Shown one piece after another: positions 55,006 through 63,755 of a DNA stretch of 64,000 bases (the first letter of the stretch is position 1; every line of letters begins with the position of its first letter). The stretch lies in contig NZ_QHJE01000001.1 in assembly GCF_013626205.1 (NCBI RefSeq), forward strand, positions 2,398,501 through 2,462,500. The letters are read 5' to 3'. A program made the translations under genes and the position numbers. The DNA comes from Hyphomicrobium methylovorum. Lineage in GTDB: Bacteria; Pseudomonadota; Alphaproteobacteria; Rhizobiales; Hyphomicrobiaceae. The notes under the pieces were generated by a model. The model made no database searches. It was not told the origin of the DNA and saw only the letters and a list, made by a program, of their open reading frames with translations.

Positions 55006-56010
55006 TTACGCGTCTAGGACGATGCGATAGCGTGCCTTGCCATCGAGCAGATGTTGGATCGCCTTGTTTACGTCTGCCATCGGGAAGTGCTCGGTTTGCG
55101 GCTCGATGTTGTGCCGCGCGGCGAAGTTCAACATTTGGGCGCTAGTGATCGGGGCGCCGTTCGGTGAGCCGGATACGCTTTTTTGCCCCATGATGAGGTC
55201 GAACGCTTCTACGGGCATGGGTTCGAGCACAGCGCCGACGACGTGCAGGCGGCCTTTTGGGCGAAGCGTTGCCAGCATCGCTTTCCAGTCGAGCGGAACG
55301 TTCACCGTCACGATGAGGAGATCGAGCGAGGACGCTGCTTTCTTGATCGCGTCGGCATTGCGCGAGTTGATGACATTGTGTGCGCCGAAACCGCGTGCTT
55401 CGTCAGCCTTGTTGTCTGATGAGGTGAAGGCCGTCACTTCGCAGCCCCAGGCCTTCGCAAACTTGAGGGCCATATGACCGAGGCCGCCGATCCCGACGAC
55501 GCCGACGCGATCTGTTGGCCGGATATCGAACACGCGCAGCGGCGTGAATACCGTGACGCCGCCACAAAGAAGCGGTCCGGCAGTCTTCGGGTTGACGCCT
55601 TCCGGCACCGGGATTGCCCAGGGCCACTGGACGCGAACGCGATCAGCGAAACCGCCGTGGCGGCCGACGATCGTCGCGACGCCTTCAGCACAGAGATTGC
55701 CTTCTCCGCCAATGCACTGTTCGCAATGCATGCAGCTTCCGGCACCCCAGCCCACGCCGACGCGCTGCCCAACTTTCAGACCCTTTGCGTTCGAGCCGAG
55801 GGCGACAACTTTGCCGATGACCTCGTGTCCGAGGATGGTGGGATATTTTGTCAGGCCCCATTCGTTTTTCAGGACCGAGACATCCGAATGGCAAATACCG
55901 CAGTGCTCGACTGCGATTTCAACATCGTCAGCACCGAGTGGACCTGGATCGTATTCAATCAGTTCGAGAGGCTTGTTCGGGGCAGTCGCGGCCCAACCTT
56001 TGAATTTCAT
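55006..56010 (-). CDS. Zinc-dependent NAD(P) alcohol dehydrogenase, CAD/YahK-like
   Basis: A 334-residue medium-chain dehydrogenase of the cinnamyl-alcohol type. Catalytic zinc ligands are in 'HCGICHSDVS' and 'PTILGHEVIGKV'; the four structural cysteines are in 'CMHCEQCIGGEGNLC'; the Rossmann loop is 'VGVVGIGGLGHMALKFAKAWG'. Such enzymes reduce a broad range of aldehydes, usually with NADPH. The ATG at 56010 follows GGAGGATCAGCG; the longer frame adds seven codons. Single-gene unit. Confidence 0.92.
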   Translation of the reverse strand: MKFKGWAATAPNKPLELIEYDPGPLGADDVEIAVEHCGICHSDVSVLKNEWGLTKYPTILGHEVIGKVVALGSNAKGLKVGQRVGVGWGAGSCMHCEQCIGGEGNLCAEGVATIVGRHGGFADRVRVQWPWAIPVPEGVNPKTAGPLLCGGVTVFTPLRVFDIRPTDRVGVVGIGGLGHMALKFAKAWGCEVTAFTSSDNKADEARGFGAHNVINSRNADAIKKAASSLDLLIVTVNVPLDWKAMLATLRPKGRLHVVGAVLEPMPVEAFDLIMGQKSVSGSPNGAPITSAQMLNFAARHNIEPQTEHFPMADVNKAIQHLLDGKARYRIVLDA

Positions 56011-56150
56011 CGCTGATCCTCCATTGGTCACACTTGATCCGTCTCATCGCTCCGTCCACGCATATGCTGACGGACGGCGCGGTGTGTCTCAAGCCGCTTC
56101 TTGTGGTGGAATCCAAATTCGCACCAGTGCGCTAAACGCACGGCTGTGCT

Positions 56151-57146
56151 TCAGTAAAAGAGGCTTGAAACACTCTCTTCGCGGCTGGTGCGCAATATCG
56201 CTTCGCCAATCAGCGGAGCGATCGAGATGACGCGAATATTTCTCGCCGCGCGCACCGCTTCCGTTGGCATGATCGAGTCGGTGATGACGAGCGAGTTCAG
56301 CCGGGAGTTCTGAATGCGGCTGACGGCGCCTCCCGAAAGAACCGCGTGCGTAATATATGCGCTCACTTCGGTCGCGCCCATTTTGAGCAGCGCTTCGGCG
56401 GCATTCACCAGCGTGCCGCCAGAGTCGACGATGTCGTCGATCAGGATGCAGCGTTTGCCATCGACTTCGCCGATGACGTTCATCACTTCGCTTTCGCCCG
56501 GACGGTCGCGGCGCTTGTCGCAGATCGCGATGGGTGCGCCGATGCGCTTTGCGAGGGCGCGCGCGCGAACCACGCCGCCAACGTCTGGCGATACGACGAC
56601 GATGTCATCCGTTTTGCCGAACTGCTCTTCGATGTCGCGCGTCATGACCGGCGCGGCGAAGAGGTTGTCCGTCGGAATGTCGAAGAAGCCCTGAATTTGA
56701 CCGGCGTGTAGGTCGAGCGTCAGCACGCGGTCGGCGCCTGCGCGCTCGATCAGGTTGGCGACGAGCTTGGCGGAGATTGGGGTGCGCGGGCCGGGTTTGC
56801 GATCCTGGCGGGCGTAACCGAAATAGGGGAGGACGGCCGTGATGCGACGTGCTGACGAGCGTTTCAGCGCATCGATCAGGATCAGCAGCTCCATCATGTT
56901 GTCGTTGGCGGGGAACGACGTCGACTGAATCACGAAGACATCCTGACCGCGGACGTTCTCCTGGATTTCGACGAACACTTCCATGTCGGCAAAGCGCTTC
57001 ACCTGGCCCTTGGCCATGGGAAGTTTCAGGTACGAACAGATGGCTTCGACGAGGGGCCGATTGCTATTTCCTGCAACAATTTTCACGCCGAGTTTTCCTC
57101 GCGCGTCGAGATTTCGGATTTCGTCACCTTTGGCGTCGAAAGGCAT
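56151..57146 (-). CDS. prs: Ribose-phosphate pyrophosphokinase
   Basis: A 331-residue enzyme that makes PRPP from ribose 5-phosphate and ATP, the donor used by Apt in this window and by nucleotide, His and Trp synthesis. Blocks: '[15 protein letters not shown]', '[23 protein letters not shown]', '[13 protein letters not shown]', '[15 protein letters not shown]' and the PRPP loop '[18 protein letters not shown]'. The ATG at 57146 has CGGAG upstream and gives an N-terminal extension of about 20 residues before the usual start. Confidence 0.97.
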   Translation of the reverse strand: MPFDAKGDEIRNLDARGKLGVKIVAGNSNRPLVEAICSYLKLPMAKGQVKRFADMEVFVEIQENVRGQDVFVIQSTSFPANDNMMELLILIDALKRSSARRITAVLPYFGYARQDRKPGPRTPISAKLVANLIERAGADRVLTLDLHAGQIQGFFDIPTDNLFAAPVMTRDIEEQFGKTDDIVVVSPDVGGVVRARALAKRIGAPIAICDKRRDRPGESEVMNVIGEVDGKRCILIDDIVDSGGTLVNAAEALLKMGATEVSAYITHAVLSGGAVSRIQNSRLNSLVITDSIMPTEAVRAARNIRVISIAPLIGEAILRTSREESVSSLFY

Positions 57147-57185
57147 ATGCGCTCCGAATTGAGGAATATGCGCGGCTTGTAGCAA

Positions 57186-57218
57186 GAGGGCCCGGACTGT
57201 TCAACTGTCCGGGCCCTC
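57186..57218 (-). terminator. Perfect GC-rich inverted repeat between the lipoprotein gene and prs
   Basis: GAGGGCCCGGAC / GTCCGGGCCCTC, 12 perfect pairs with a nine-base loop. On the minus strand it follows the two-lobed lipoprotein gene by 36 bases and ends in TTGCT, a weak T-run. It probably ends that transcript and stands before prs. Confidence 0.65.
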
Positions 57219-57253
57219 ATTTGCTGTCGCAGCATATGTAAGCAGTGATTTGC

Positions 57254-58330
57254 TTAATTTACGCTCTTCGCCGGAATCAATTTGATAATTCCAGCAGCGG
57301 CAGCGGCGGCGGCTGCATCCGCCGTCTTGCCCCAGGCCCCGTCAAGCGAGCCCTGCGGAACTTCGTTCTTCTGCGAAACGGTTCCGAGTTTCTTGCCCGT
57401 CGGGTCGAGAACGTTCCAGTCGATCTGGATCGGCTGCTTTCCGTCCTTGCCCGCGCCCAACGCGACCTTGCCCTCAACCTTGTAAGACTGCGGGTTTGGT
57501 GCAGTGGCCAGAGCCAAGCCGTTCTTCGACAGCTCACGCTGGATGGCAGACGTCAGCGAAACGCCGCCATCGCCCGGCGCGCCGGTCACGTTCGGCACGA
57601 TCGCCGTAATAGGGCCTGCCGTCGCGATGCTGCCAGTCGTCGCCGCTTGAGTGGAGGGCGCGGTGGAAGCTGCAGCGTAGGTGTTGTTCGATGCAGCCGG
57701 GGCTGCATGCGGTGCGGCGCTAGCCGTAGACCCTGCCGCCGTATTCGACGCCATGATGGTGCTGCTGGTCGGTAGCCAAGTGGAAAGCTGTTTCGCTGTC
57801 TTCTCGGCGATGCGCTGAACGACCTGCTGGTCCACTGCCGACCACGGATCCTTGTTGCCGCCCGGCGCGATTTCTTCGCCCGTGATGCGGTGGACACGTT
57901 TGCCCGTTCGGTCAGTGACGTCCCAGATGTAGGAAATCTTGGCCTTCGTCTTCTCACGTGCGGCGACGATGTAGCCGCGCAGCGTATATTCGCTCGGTGC
58001 GTTTGCAGACGTCGCCACCGTCAAGCCGTTGCGGCCGATTGCGGATGCGAGTTCTGTCTGAAGGCTGTGCGCGACAGTGTCCGGCGAACCGATGACCGGC
58101 GCGATCTGAATTTTGGCAGTCTGTGCCGATACCGGCGTTGCCGACGAGTCCGTCAAACTTGCTTGAGGACCGCTGCCGTCAGGCGTGAGCATACCCGGGC
58201 CTGCCGATGAGCAAGCTCCAAGTGACAGAGCCATGAGCGACGCCAGGAACGCCGACCCAAGATTACCGAAAAGCGTGCTGCCCGCACGCGTTTGCTTAAA
58301 GCGTAAGGTCGCCACGTGACGTCCCCCCAT
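57254..58330 (-). CDS. Lipoprotein of unknown function with two similar domains
   Basis: A 358-residue lipoprotein. The signal peptide ends in LGAC, giving the lipidated Cys. Two domains separated by a Ser/Thr/Ala linker share a pattern: 'LQTELASAIGRNGLTVATSANAPSEYTLRGYIVA' with 'KISYIWDVTDRTGKRVHRITGEE', and 'IQRELSKNGLALATAPNPQSYKVEGKVALG' with 'QIDWNVLDPTGKKLGTVSQKNE'. Each is followed by a 'P.G..D.W' turn, suggesting an internal duplication. The fold looks like a small alpha/beta envelope domain. I know no function. ATG at 58330 is used; TTG at 58336 is in frame. Confidence 0.75.
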   Translation of the reverse strand: MGGRHVATLRFKQTRAGSTLFGNLGSAFLASLMALSLGACSSAGPGMLTPDGSGPQASLTDSSATPVSAQTAKIQIAPVIGSPDTVAHSLQTELASAIGRNGLTVATSANAPSEYTLRGYIVAAREKTKAKISYIWDVTDRTGKRVHRITGEEIAPGGNKDPWSAVDQQVVQRIAEKTAKQLSTWLPTSSTIMASNTAAGSTASAAPHAAPAASNNTYAAASTAPSTQAATTGSIATAGPITAIVPNVTGAPGDGGVSLTSAIQRELSKNGLALATAPNPQSYKVEGKVALGAGKDGKQPIQIDWNVLDPTGKKLGTVSQKNEVPQGSLDGAWGKTADAAAAAAAAGIIKLIPAKSVN

Positions 58331-58521
58331 ATCCAACCGCTACTTTCCCGGCGGCCGGCATACTTACCCCGCGGCCAATACTCCCTCACACAACAACTAC
58401 CGGAACTGATCCTCGTTCTGTAGATCAGCGTAGCTCGACACGTCCAGACACAGGCCCGCGTAAAGTGTGTTCAGCTTCCCATATGTCCCTCAGTGGAGGG
58501 ACTTCTCTGTGGATTAAGCGG

Positions 58522-59298
58522 TTAGGCCACGACGATGGCAGAGATTTGACGCCCGTAATCGGGCTCCAGCAAGTGGGTTTTGCGCCGGTAACTATAGAAA
58601 AGCGATTCGTTCTCACAGGTGCAGACGTCGAGACGGGCGACATTGGCGATGCGCGCCTCAGCGAGGCGGTGCATCACGAAGCCCTGGAGATCGAAGTGCG
58701 GCCGTGCATTCGCATCGCTTCGCACAAAGAATGAGGCAGCACCCGGCGCGGCTGTCAGAAATTGCGCTTCGAACTCAGGGCCGACTTCGTACGCACGCTG
58801 ACTGATGCAGGGGCCGACGGCGGCTGCGATATGCTCACGGCGAGCGCCGAGGCGTTCCATTTCGCGGACTGCACTTTCAACAATGCCACCGAGCGCGCCG
58901 CGCCAGCCTGCGTGTGCAGCAGCAACGACTCGCGCCTCTGCATCCGCGAAAAGGACCGGAGCGCAGTCTGCTGTCAGGATGCCGATGGCCAGACCCGGTG
59001 TCGCGGATACAACGGCGTCAGCATGAGGAAGTTCGGCGGTTGTCAGCGGAAGGTCTGTGACCGTGCGCGCTGTTGCGCCGTGCTCCTGATAGAGTGTCAC
59101 GACGTTTCCGCCGGAGCCACCGAGATGGTCTGCGATACGACGGCGATTTTCCAGCACGCGCTCGCGATCGTCGTTGGAGCCCGCGCCGCAATTCAGACTG
59201 GCGTAGATGCCTTCTGACACGCCGCCTTGACGGGTGAAGAAGCCGTGACGAATTCCGGAAAGACTTTGGAGATTAGGTGCGAGGAGCGGTGCGAGCAT
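58522..59298 (-). CDS. pgeF: Peptidoglycan editing factor PgeF / laccase-domain purine nucleoside phosphorylase (YfiH)
   Basis: A 258-residue protein of the multicopper-polyphenol-oxidase-like family. Metal and active-site blocks: 'GIRHGFFTRQGGVSEGIYASLNCG', 'LYQEHGATARTV', 'ADAVVSATPGLAIGILTADCAPVLFAD', 'VAAAHAGWRGAL' and 'GPCISQRAYEVGPEF'. Relatives edit peptidoglycan precursors (PgeF) or phosphorolyse nucleosides. The ATG at 59298 lies eight bases after the stop of the NDUFAF7-type gene, so the two are coupled; longer frames overlap that gene. Confidence 0.93.
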   Translation of the reverse strand: MLAPLLAPNLQSLSGIRHGFFTRQGGVSEGIYASLNCGAGSNDDRERVLENRRRIADHLGGSGGNVVTLYQEHGATARTVTDLPLTTAELPHADAVVSATPGLAIGILTADCAPVLFADAEARVVAAAHAGWRGALGGIVESAVREMERLGARREHIAAAVGPCISQRAYEVGPEFEAQFLTAAPGAASFFVRSDANARPHFDLQGFVMHRLAEARIANVARLDVCTCENESLFYSYRRKTHLLEPDYGRQISAIVVA

Positions 59299-59305
59299 GG
59301 AACCG

Positions 59306-60457
59306 TTATCGGCCTGCGTCTCGAGCCTGTCCAGGCGGTTCATCTGCGGCTGGATCGCGGAAGCCGGGTAGCGACGGCAACCCGCGGCTGCGCGCTGCGA
59401 GCACCTTGAAGCGGCCGCCCATTCCATTTGGAGCGAGAAGCCGAGCGACGCCTGCTTCGATCTCGGCGGCGCGCTGGGGATTGGCAGACATCAAGCGCGA
59501 TGCGCGTTCGATGATGCCGACAGCTCCTAGAAACTCGGCTTGCGTAACTGGTCCGTCGAGGTCGAGGCCTGCACGATGGAGGGCCGAAGCGAGATCGTAG
59601 AAATTGACGTGTACGGTAAGATCGGCTTCGCCGGGCGATGCCAGCGGAGACTCGTAAACGTGATTGCGAACCGCCTGCAGCGTGTCGCCTGCAGCGGCGG
59701 CAGTGTAGCCATAGTCGATCAGCAGCAGCACGACCGGACCGCGCTCGCTCAGGCGTTTGAGGGTCGAGGCCAATTGATCGAGGCGCTGGGCTTCGATGAC
59801 TGCGCCGAGTTGCGCGTCAGGCAGCAGCGCTTCGAACGCGTCGCGGGGGCAGTCGCCGTCGAGATCGGTGAATTGGAGTTCGCCGGTGATATCGAGGCCG
59901 ACGCCACGGATGCGCCAGCCTTCGTCCGTCTTGACCCATTGGGCGGCAGGCCATGCGTCGAGAAATTCATTAGCGAAAATGATTGCGGGAGGGTCGAAGC
60001 CGTCGAGGTCTGCGCCCCAGGTGACCCGGTCGGAGAAATCGCTCAGCGTTGCGCGTTGTGCTTCGATAAGGGTTTCGCTCGCTTCTACGAGATGCACGCG
60101 AGCAGCATCTGCAAATCCGGGGACGACGCGTGAAGCGCGGAGCGCGTCTCGCATCATCGTTCCGCGGCCTGGGCCGTATTCAGCGAGCGTTACCGTTTTT
60201 GGTGCGCCGAGCACGTTCCGCCAGATGACGCCAGCCCAGACTCCAATCAACTCGCCGAAGACCTGGCTGATCTCAGCGGAGGTGATGAAGTCACCTTGCG
60301 CGCCGAACACGCGCTGGCTGCGGTAATAACCGTGGCGCGGATCCCAGAGGCAGCGGCCCATATAGGATTGGACCGTCATCGGACCATCTTGGCGAATGCT
60401 CTCTTTGAGCTCCATCGCCAGCGGCGTGTTGCGGTTTGGCGCGTGGATGTTGCTCAC
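59306..60457 (-). CDS. SAM-dependent methyltransferase, NDUFAF7/MidA (DUF185) family
   Basis: A 383-residue methyltransferase. 'MGRCLWDPRHGYY' near residue 30, 'FITSAEISQVFGELIGVW', the SAM-binding 'LAEYGPGRGTMMRDALR', 'IFANEFLDAWP' and 'LLIDYGY' are hallmarks. The mitochondrial homologue methylates an Arg of a complex I subunit, so an assembly role in NADH dehydrogenase is plausible. It starts with GTG at 60457, overlapping the lgt stop (GTGA), and ends eight bases before pgeF, forming one tightly packed operon. Confidence 0.93.
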   Translation of the reverse strand: MSNIHAPNRNTPLAMELKESIRQDGPMTVQSYMGRCLWDPRHGYYRSQRVFGAQGDFITSAEISQVFGELIGVWAGVIWRNVLGAPKTVTLAEYGPGRGTMMRDALRASRVVPGFADAARVHLVEASETLIEAQRATLSDFSDRVTWGADLDGFDPPAIIFANEFLDAWPAAQWVKTDEGWRIRGVGLDITGELQFTDLDGDCPRDAFEALLPDAQLGAVIEAQRLDQLASTLKRLSERGPVVLLLIDYGYTAAAAGDTLQAVRNHVYESPLASPGEADLTVHVNFYDLASALHRAGLDLDGPVTQAEFLGAVGIIERASRLMSANPQRAAEIEAGVARLLAPNGMGGRFKVLAARSRGLPSLPGFRDPAADEPPGQARDAGR

Positions 60458-61293
60458 GGGACGGCCTTTCCGCTCGCCTCCGGTTGCCGGGCATTCCAGA
60501 TCAAATAGCAACCGAGCAGTAGCATCGGCACGCAATAGACCTGTCCGGCCGTGAATGGTCCGATGTTGAGAAAGTGACCGACTTCGGGTTCGCGGAAGAA
60601 CTCGCAGATGCCGCGGGCAATGGCGTACCAGACCATCCAGATACCAGTGACCAAGCCCGGGCGTTTCAAGCCGAAAAGATGATGCGTGGCGATGCGCATG
60701 ATGACGAGCATCACCAGACCTTCCAGCACTGCTTCATAGAGCTGGCTCGGGTGGCGGGGTTCGGGTCCGCCATTCGGAAACACCATGCCCATCGCGCTAT
60801 CGGTGACGCGGCCCCAGTGTTCGGAATTGATGAAGTTCGCGACGCGGCCGAAGAAGAGGCCGAAGGGCGAGGCGGTGCAGACGAGGTCTGCTACGGAGAG
60901 CAGCGAAACTTTGTAGACCTTCGCGAACAGAACCAGCAGCAGCGCGATGGCAATCACTGCACCGTGGAAGCTCATGCCGCCCTTCCAGACCTGAAAGATC
61001 TCGACGGGGTTCGCGTAGTAGTATTCGGGATCGTAGAGGAAGACCTGCCCGAGGCGGCCGCCGACGATGATACCGATCGTCATGTAGATCAGCAGGTCGT
61101 CGATGCGTTCGAGTGTCAGAGGCGGCTTGTCGCCGTACCAGAGCTTCGGCGTCGTGATCAGGCGGCGGATATACAGCCAGCCGAGCATCAGGCCGGCGAG
61201 ATAGGCGATCCCGTACCATTTGATCGAAATCGGCCCCCACTCGAACGCTATGGGATCGATGTTCGGGTACGTCAGTACAGCCAGATAAGTCAT
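60454..61293 (-). CDS. lgt: Prolipoprotein diacylglyceryl transferase
   Basis: A 279-residue integral membrane enzyme that attaches diacylglycerol to the lipobox Cys of prolipoproteins, the first step in lipoprotein maturation. Seven or so helices; signatures: 'IKWYGIAYLAGLMLGW', 'GGRLGQVFLYDP', 'GGMSFHGAVIAIALLL', 'GRVANFINSEHWGRVTD' (the Lgt signature) and 'PRHPSQLYEAVLEG'. AGGGA lies eight bases before the ATG at 61293, chosen over the open frame to 61308. The lipoproteins in this window are substrates. Confidence 0.97.
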   Translation of the reverse strand: MTYLAVLTYPNIDPIAFEWGPISIKWYGIAYLAGLMLGWLYIRRLITTPKLWYGDKPPLTLERIDDLLIYMTIGIIVGGRLGQVFLYDPEYYYANPVEIFQVWKGGMSFHGAVIAIALLLVLFAKVYKVSLLSVADLVCTASPFGLFFGRVANFINSEHWGRVTDSAMGMVFPNGGPEPRHPSQLYEAVLEGLVMLVIMRIATHHLFGLKRPGLVTGIWMVWYAIARGICEFFREPEVGHFLNIGPFTAGQVYCVPMLLLGCYLIWNARQPEASGKAVP

Positions 61294-61474
61294 CGATGTT
61301 CCCTGCAAACTGCCGTCATCGTCGTTAATGCCGCCCGGGCGAGGTTGTTTGGGATGGCCCCTCAGATGTCAAGGCGACCCGGGCGCCATCAAGGCGTCGC
61401 ACTCGCAGGGCAGGCTTGCGATCCTTTTCATCAATCGCCATAGTCAGTTGCGACCCCTCGAGACTGGTATTCCA

Positions 61475-61738
61475 ATGACGCAAACGACAAACAAGTTCTT
61501 CGACGACTTTGCCAAGCTGATGACCGATGCGGCCGGGGCGGCAGAAGGCGTCAAGCGGGAGACGGAGTCCCTCTTTCGCTCTCAGGCGGAGAAGTTCTTG
61601 CGCGACATGAACGTCGTGGCTCGGGAAGATTTCGAAGCGGTTCGTGAGATGGCGCAGAAGGCGCGTCAGGAGAACGAGGCGCTGGCGGCACGTCTCAGTG
61701 CGCTTGAAGCAGAGATCGAGACGTTGAAACGCCGCTGA
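61475..61738 (+). CDS. ubiK: UbiK/YqiC-type ubiquinone accessory factor (BMFP domain)
   Basis: An 87-residue protein of the membrane fusogenic BMFP/UbiK family. An N-terminal amphipathic helix (TTNKFFDDFAKLMTDAAGAA) is followed by a C-terminal coiled coil (ALAARLSALEAEIETLKRR) that forms trimers. In E. coli UbiK helps the Ubi complex under aerobic conditions. ATG at 61475; the upstream frame overlaps the promoter region shared with divergent lgt. Confidence 0.88.
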   Translation: MTQTTNKFFDDFAKLMTDAAGAAEGVKRETESLFRSQAEKFLRDMNVVAREDFEAVREMAQKARQENEALAARLSALEAEIETLKRR

Positions 61739-62027
61739 GGCGAATCCCCTTCACATTTCGACGCTGGTGTGGCGCTATCTGCGCCTCGATCCACAGCTAC
61801 AATCAGATTTTCTACAGTTCGTGACTCCCGCTGTGCGCGAGGGTCGCAAATGCCCGGTGTTTGCCACTTTCACCGTGGACAAGCTCCCGCAGCCAGAGGC
61901 GTCGCCTTGCGACTCGTCGGGCCGTCTGGTTTTGTCCGCCGCAGCACAAAACGATGCGTTTCGATTTGTTTTGATAGCGTCTTTTGGCGACAAACTTTGC
62001 CTAGCGGCAGACTGGAGATCGATAGAA

Positions 62028-62525
62028 ATGGCAGCTGCGGAACAGGCTCCCGCCCGCATCCTTAATCCAATCGATCTCATTGAGCAGCTCGCTCATGGTC
62101 ACGACTGGCCACACGAGCGAGCAAGTGATGAAGAGATGACCCTGATCGTCGCCGGGACTTGGGCGGACTATCACATCTCGATCAACTGGCGCGACGATCT
62201 CGAAGCACTCCACCTCGCGTGCGCATTTGACTTCCGGGTGCCGGATAGCCGGTTGACGGAAATGTACAAGCTGATCGCACAGATCAACGAGCAGCTCTGG
62301 CTCGGTCACTTCGACCTCTGGACGCAAGAGGGCTTGGTAATGTTCCGGCATGCCCTGTTGCTGAACGGGGCGGTGGCAACGGTCGCGCAGTGCGAGGCGA
62401 TGCTCAAGGCAGCTCTCGAAGGCTGCGAGCGCTACTACCAAGCCTTCCAGTTCGTCGTTTGGGCGGGTAAGGAAAGCCGGGAAGCCTTGGTTTCCACGAT
62501 GTTCGAGACGCAGGGACAGGCCTAG
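62028..62525 (+). CDS. YbjN-domain protein
   Basis: A 165-residue protein of the YbjN family, which has a type III secretion chaperone-like fold and acts in stress or sensory adaptation; biochemical role unclear. Typical segments are 'TLIVAGTWADYHISINWRDDLEALHLACAFDFRVP', 'LTEMYKLIAQINEQLWLGHFDLW' and 'LMFRHALLLNG'-type 'LVMFRHALLLNG'. The ATG at 62028 follows GGAGATCGATAGAA. The open frame extends upstream to GTG at 61767, but those 87 codons do not match the family and are left out. Confidence 0.88.
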   Translation: MAAAEQAPARILNPIDLIEQLAHGHDWPHERASDEEMTLIVAGTWADYHISINWRDDLEALHLACAFDFRVPDSRLTEMYKLIAQINEQLWLGHFDLWTQEGLVMFRHALLLNGAVATVAQCEAMLKAALEGCERYYQAFQFVVWAGKESREALVSTMFETQGQA

Positions 62526-62545
62526 CGAGGCGAATTTGGTCTAAC

Positions 62546-62578
62546 GCCTTTCCGGATTTGGCTAAATTGCGGAAAGGC
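62546..62578 (+). terminator. Hairpin between the YbjN gene and proC
   Basis: GCCTTTCCG / CGGAAAGGC, nine perfect pairs with a 15-base loop; followed by TTTAGCT. It may slow or end transcripts of the YbjN gene. Confidence 0.5.
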
Positions 62579-62656
62579 TTTAGCTCTCGTATTGTCGTGT
62601 TTCCTATCGGAAAACCGTCGCCCGCTTTTCCGGAAGTCCTCTAGGTGTTTCGCGTC

Positions 62657-63484
62657 ATGTCTTTCGCATTTGATGGTCCGGTCGTCCTGGCAGGCGCCGG
62701 TAAGATGGGCGGAGCCTTATTGTCGGGCTGGCTCGCGGGCGGTTTGAAGCCCAGCGACATTCTCATTCAAGAACCGAACATTTCAGGTGAGGCAGCGGCG
62801 CTTGCTGCCGCGCATGGGCTGACGGTCGTCTCCGAGTTGCCGTCGCTCGATCGTGTGCCTGCGGCGATCGTCGTCGCGGTGAAGCCGCAAGTGCTTGATG
62901 CGGTTTTTCCGCCGTTGGCGCGCCTTGCGGGTGTCGATACGGTCATCATGTCGATCGCTGCTGGTAAATCGATAGCCAGTTTCGAGCGCCATCTGCCATC
63001 CGGTGCGGCGGTGGTGCGTGCCATGCCGAATACGCCTGCTGCTATTGGGCGGGGCATATCCGGCGCGGTTGCAAATGCGAACACGAGCGCTTCGCAAAGG
63101 GCGGTCTGCCAATCGCTGCTTGCCGCCGTCGGCGATGTCGTCTGGCTCGATCAGGAAGCGTTGATCGACGCGGTAACGGCGGTATCAGGTTCGGGCCCGG
63201 CGTATGTGTTTGCGCTTGTCGAAGCGATGACGTCTGCCGGGGTAGACGCAGGTCTCGATCAAGAGACGGCGCAGCGCCTTGCGCGCGCGACCGTTTCAGG
63301 CGCGGGCGAACTTTTGGCACGTTCGAAGGATGATGCGGCGACGCTTCGGCAAAACGTAACGTCGCCCGGCGGCACCACGGCGGCTGGTCTCGCGGTGCTG
63401 ATGCGCGAAGGAAGCGGGCTCAAGGAACTCGTTTCGGAGACGGTGCTGGCCGCACAAAAACGTGGCCGCGAGCTTGGCAGCTAA
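62657..63484 (+). CDS. proC: Pyrroline-5-carboxylate reductase
   Basis: A 275-residue enzyme that makes the last step of proline synthesis, reducing pyrroline-5-carboxylate with NAD(P)H. The Rossmann loop is 'VLAGAGKMGGALLSGWLAGG', followed by 'IVVAVKPQVLDAVFPPL', 'VVRAMPNTPAAIGRGISG' and the proC signature region 'VTAVSGSGPAYVFALVEAMTSAGVDAGLDQETA'. 'RQNVTSPGGTTAAGLAVL' near the end is the substrate site. ATG at 62657 is used; GTG at 62645 is in frame four codons up. Confidence 0.97.
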   Translation: MSFAFDGPVVLAGAGKMGGALLSGWLAGGLKPSDILIQEPNISGEAAALAAAHGLTVVSELPSLDRVPAAIVVAVKPQVLDAVFPPLARLAGVDTVIMSIAAGKSIASFERHLPSGAAVVRAMPNTPAAIGRGISGAVANANTSASQRAVCQSLLAAVGDVVWLDQEALIDAVTAVSGSGPAYVFALVEAMTSAGVDAGLDQETAQRLARATVSGAGELLARSKDDAATLRQNVTSPGGTTAAGLAVLMREGSGLKELVSETVLAAQKRGRELGS

Positions 63485-63529
63485 CCGGGCTGGGTTCCGA
63501 TTACAGCTAAATCCCGCGGCCTGTTTTTC

Positions 63530-63640
63530 TCTTCCCGAATGGACTTTCGTCCACGGCGCTCGGGTTATCTGCGGTTCCGAAATCAGGTCTGGAGGACACC
63601 TAAACCTAGTCGAAGCCCGGAACCCGTCCCGAAGGTGTAA
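63530..63640 (-). ncRNA. Candidate structured RNA between proC and the sensor kinase
   Basis: On the minus strand a stem GGGTTCCG / CGGAACC encloses an inner AGGT / ACCT stem. Outside it, CGGG can pair with CCCGAG, while a second CGGG competes for the same partner. Further on, TGGAC-GAAA-GTCCA is a perfect hairpin with a GNRA tetraloop, present only on this strand. TATGAT about seven bases before the 5' end is a possible -10. No protein frame here is credible. This is a prediction from pairing only; an identity such as 6S RNA is not claimed. Confidence 0.4.
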
Positions 63641-63755
63641 TATCATAACGTTACAGTCAATTCACAAGGCTGTGTAATTTGCAGTCCCTTGAATTGCCAC
63701 GTTAATTTCTTGGATCAGCGAGTGAGGGCTGGGCGAGGAGTTCGGCTTGGAATCG

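Noticed and set aside
61767-62027. 87-codon extension of the YbjN protein from a GTG
   Set aside because: The extension lacks family similarity and a ribosome binding site lies before the ATG at 62028.
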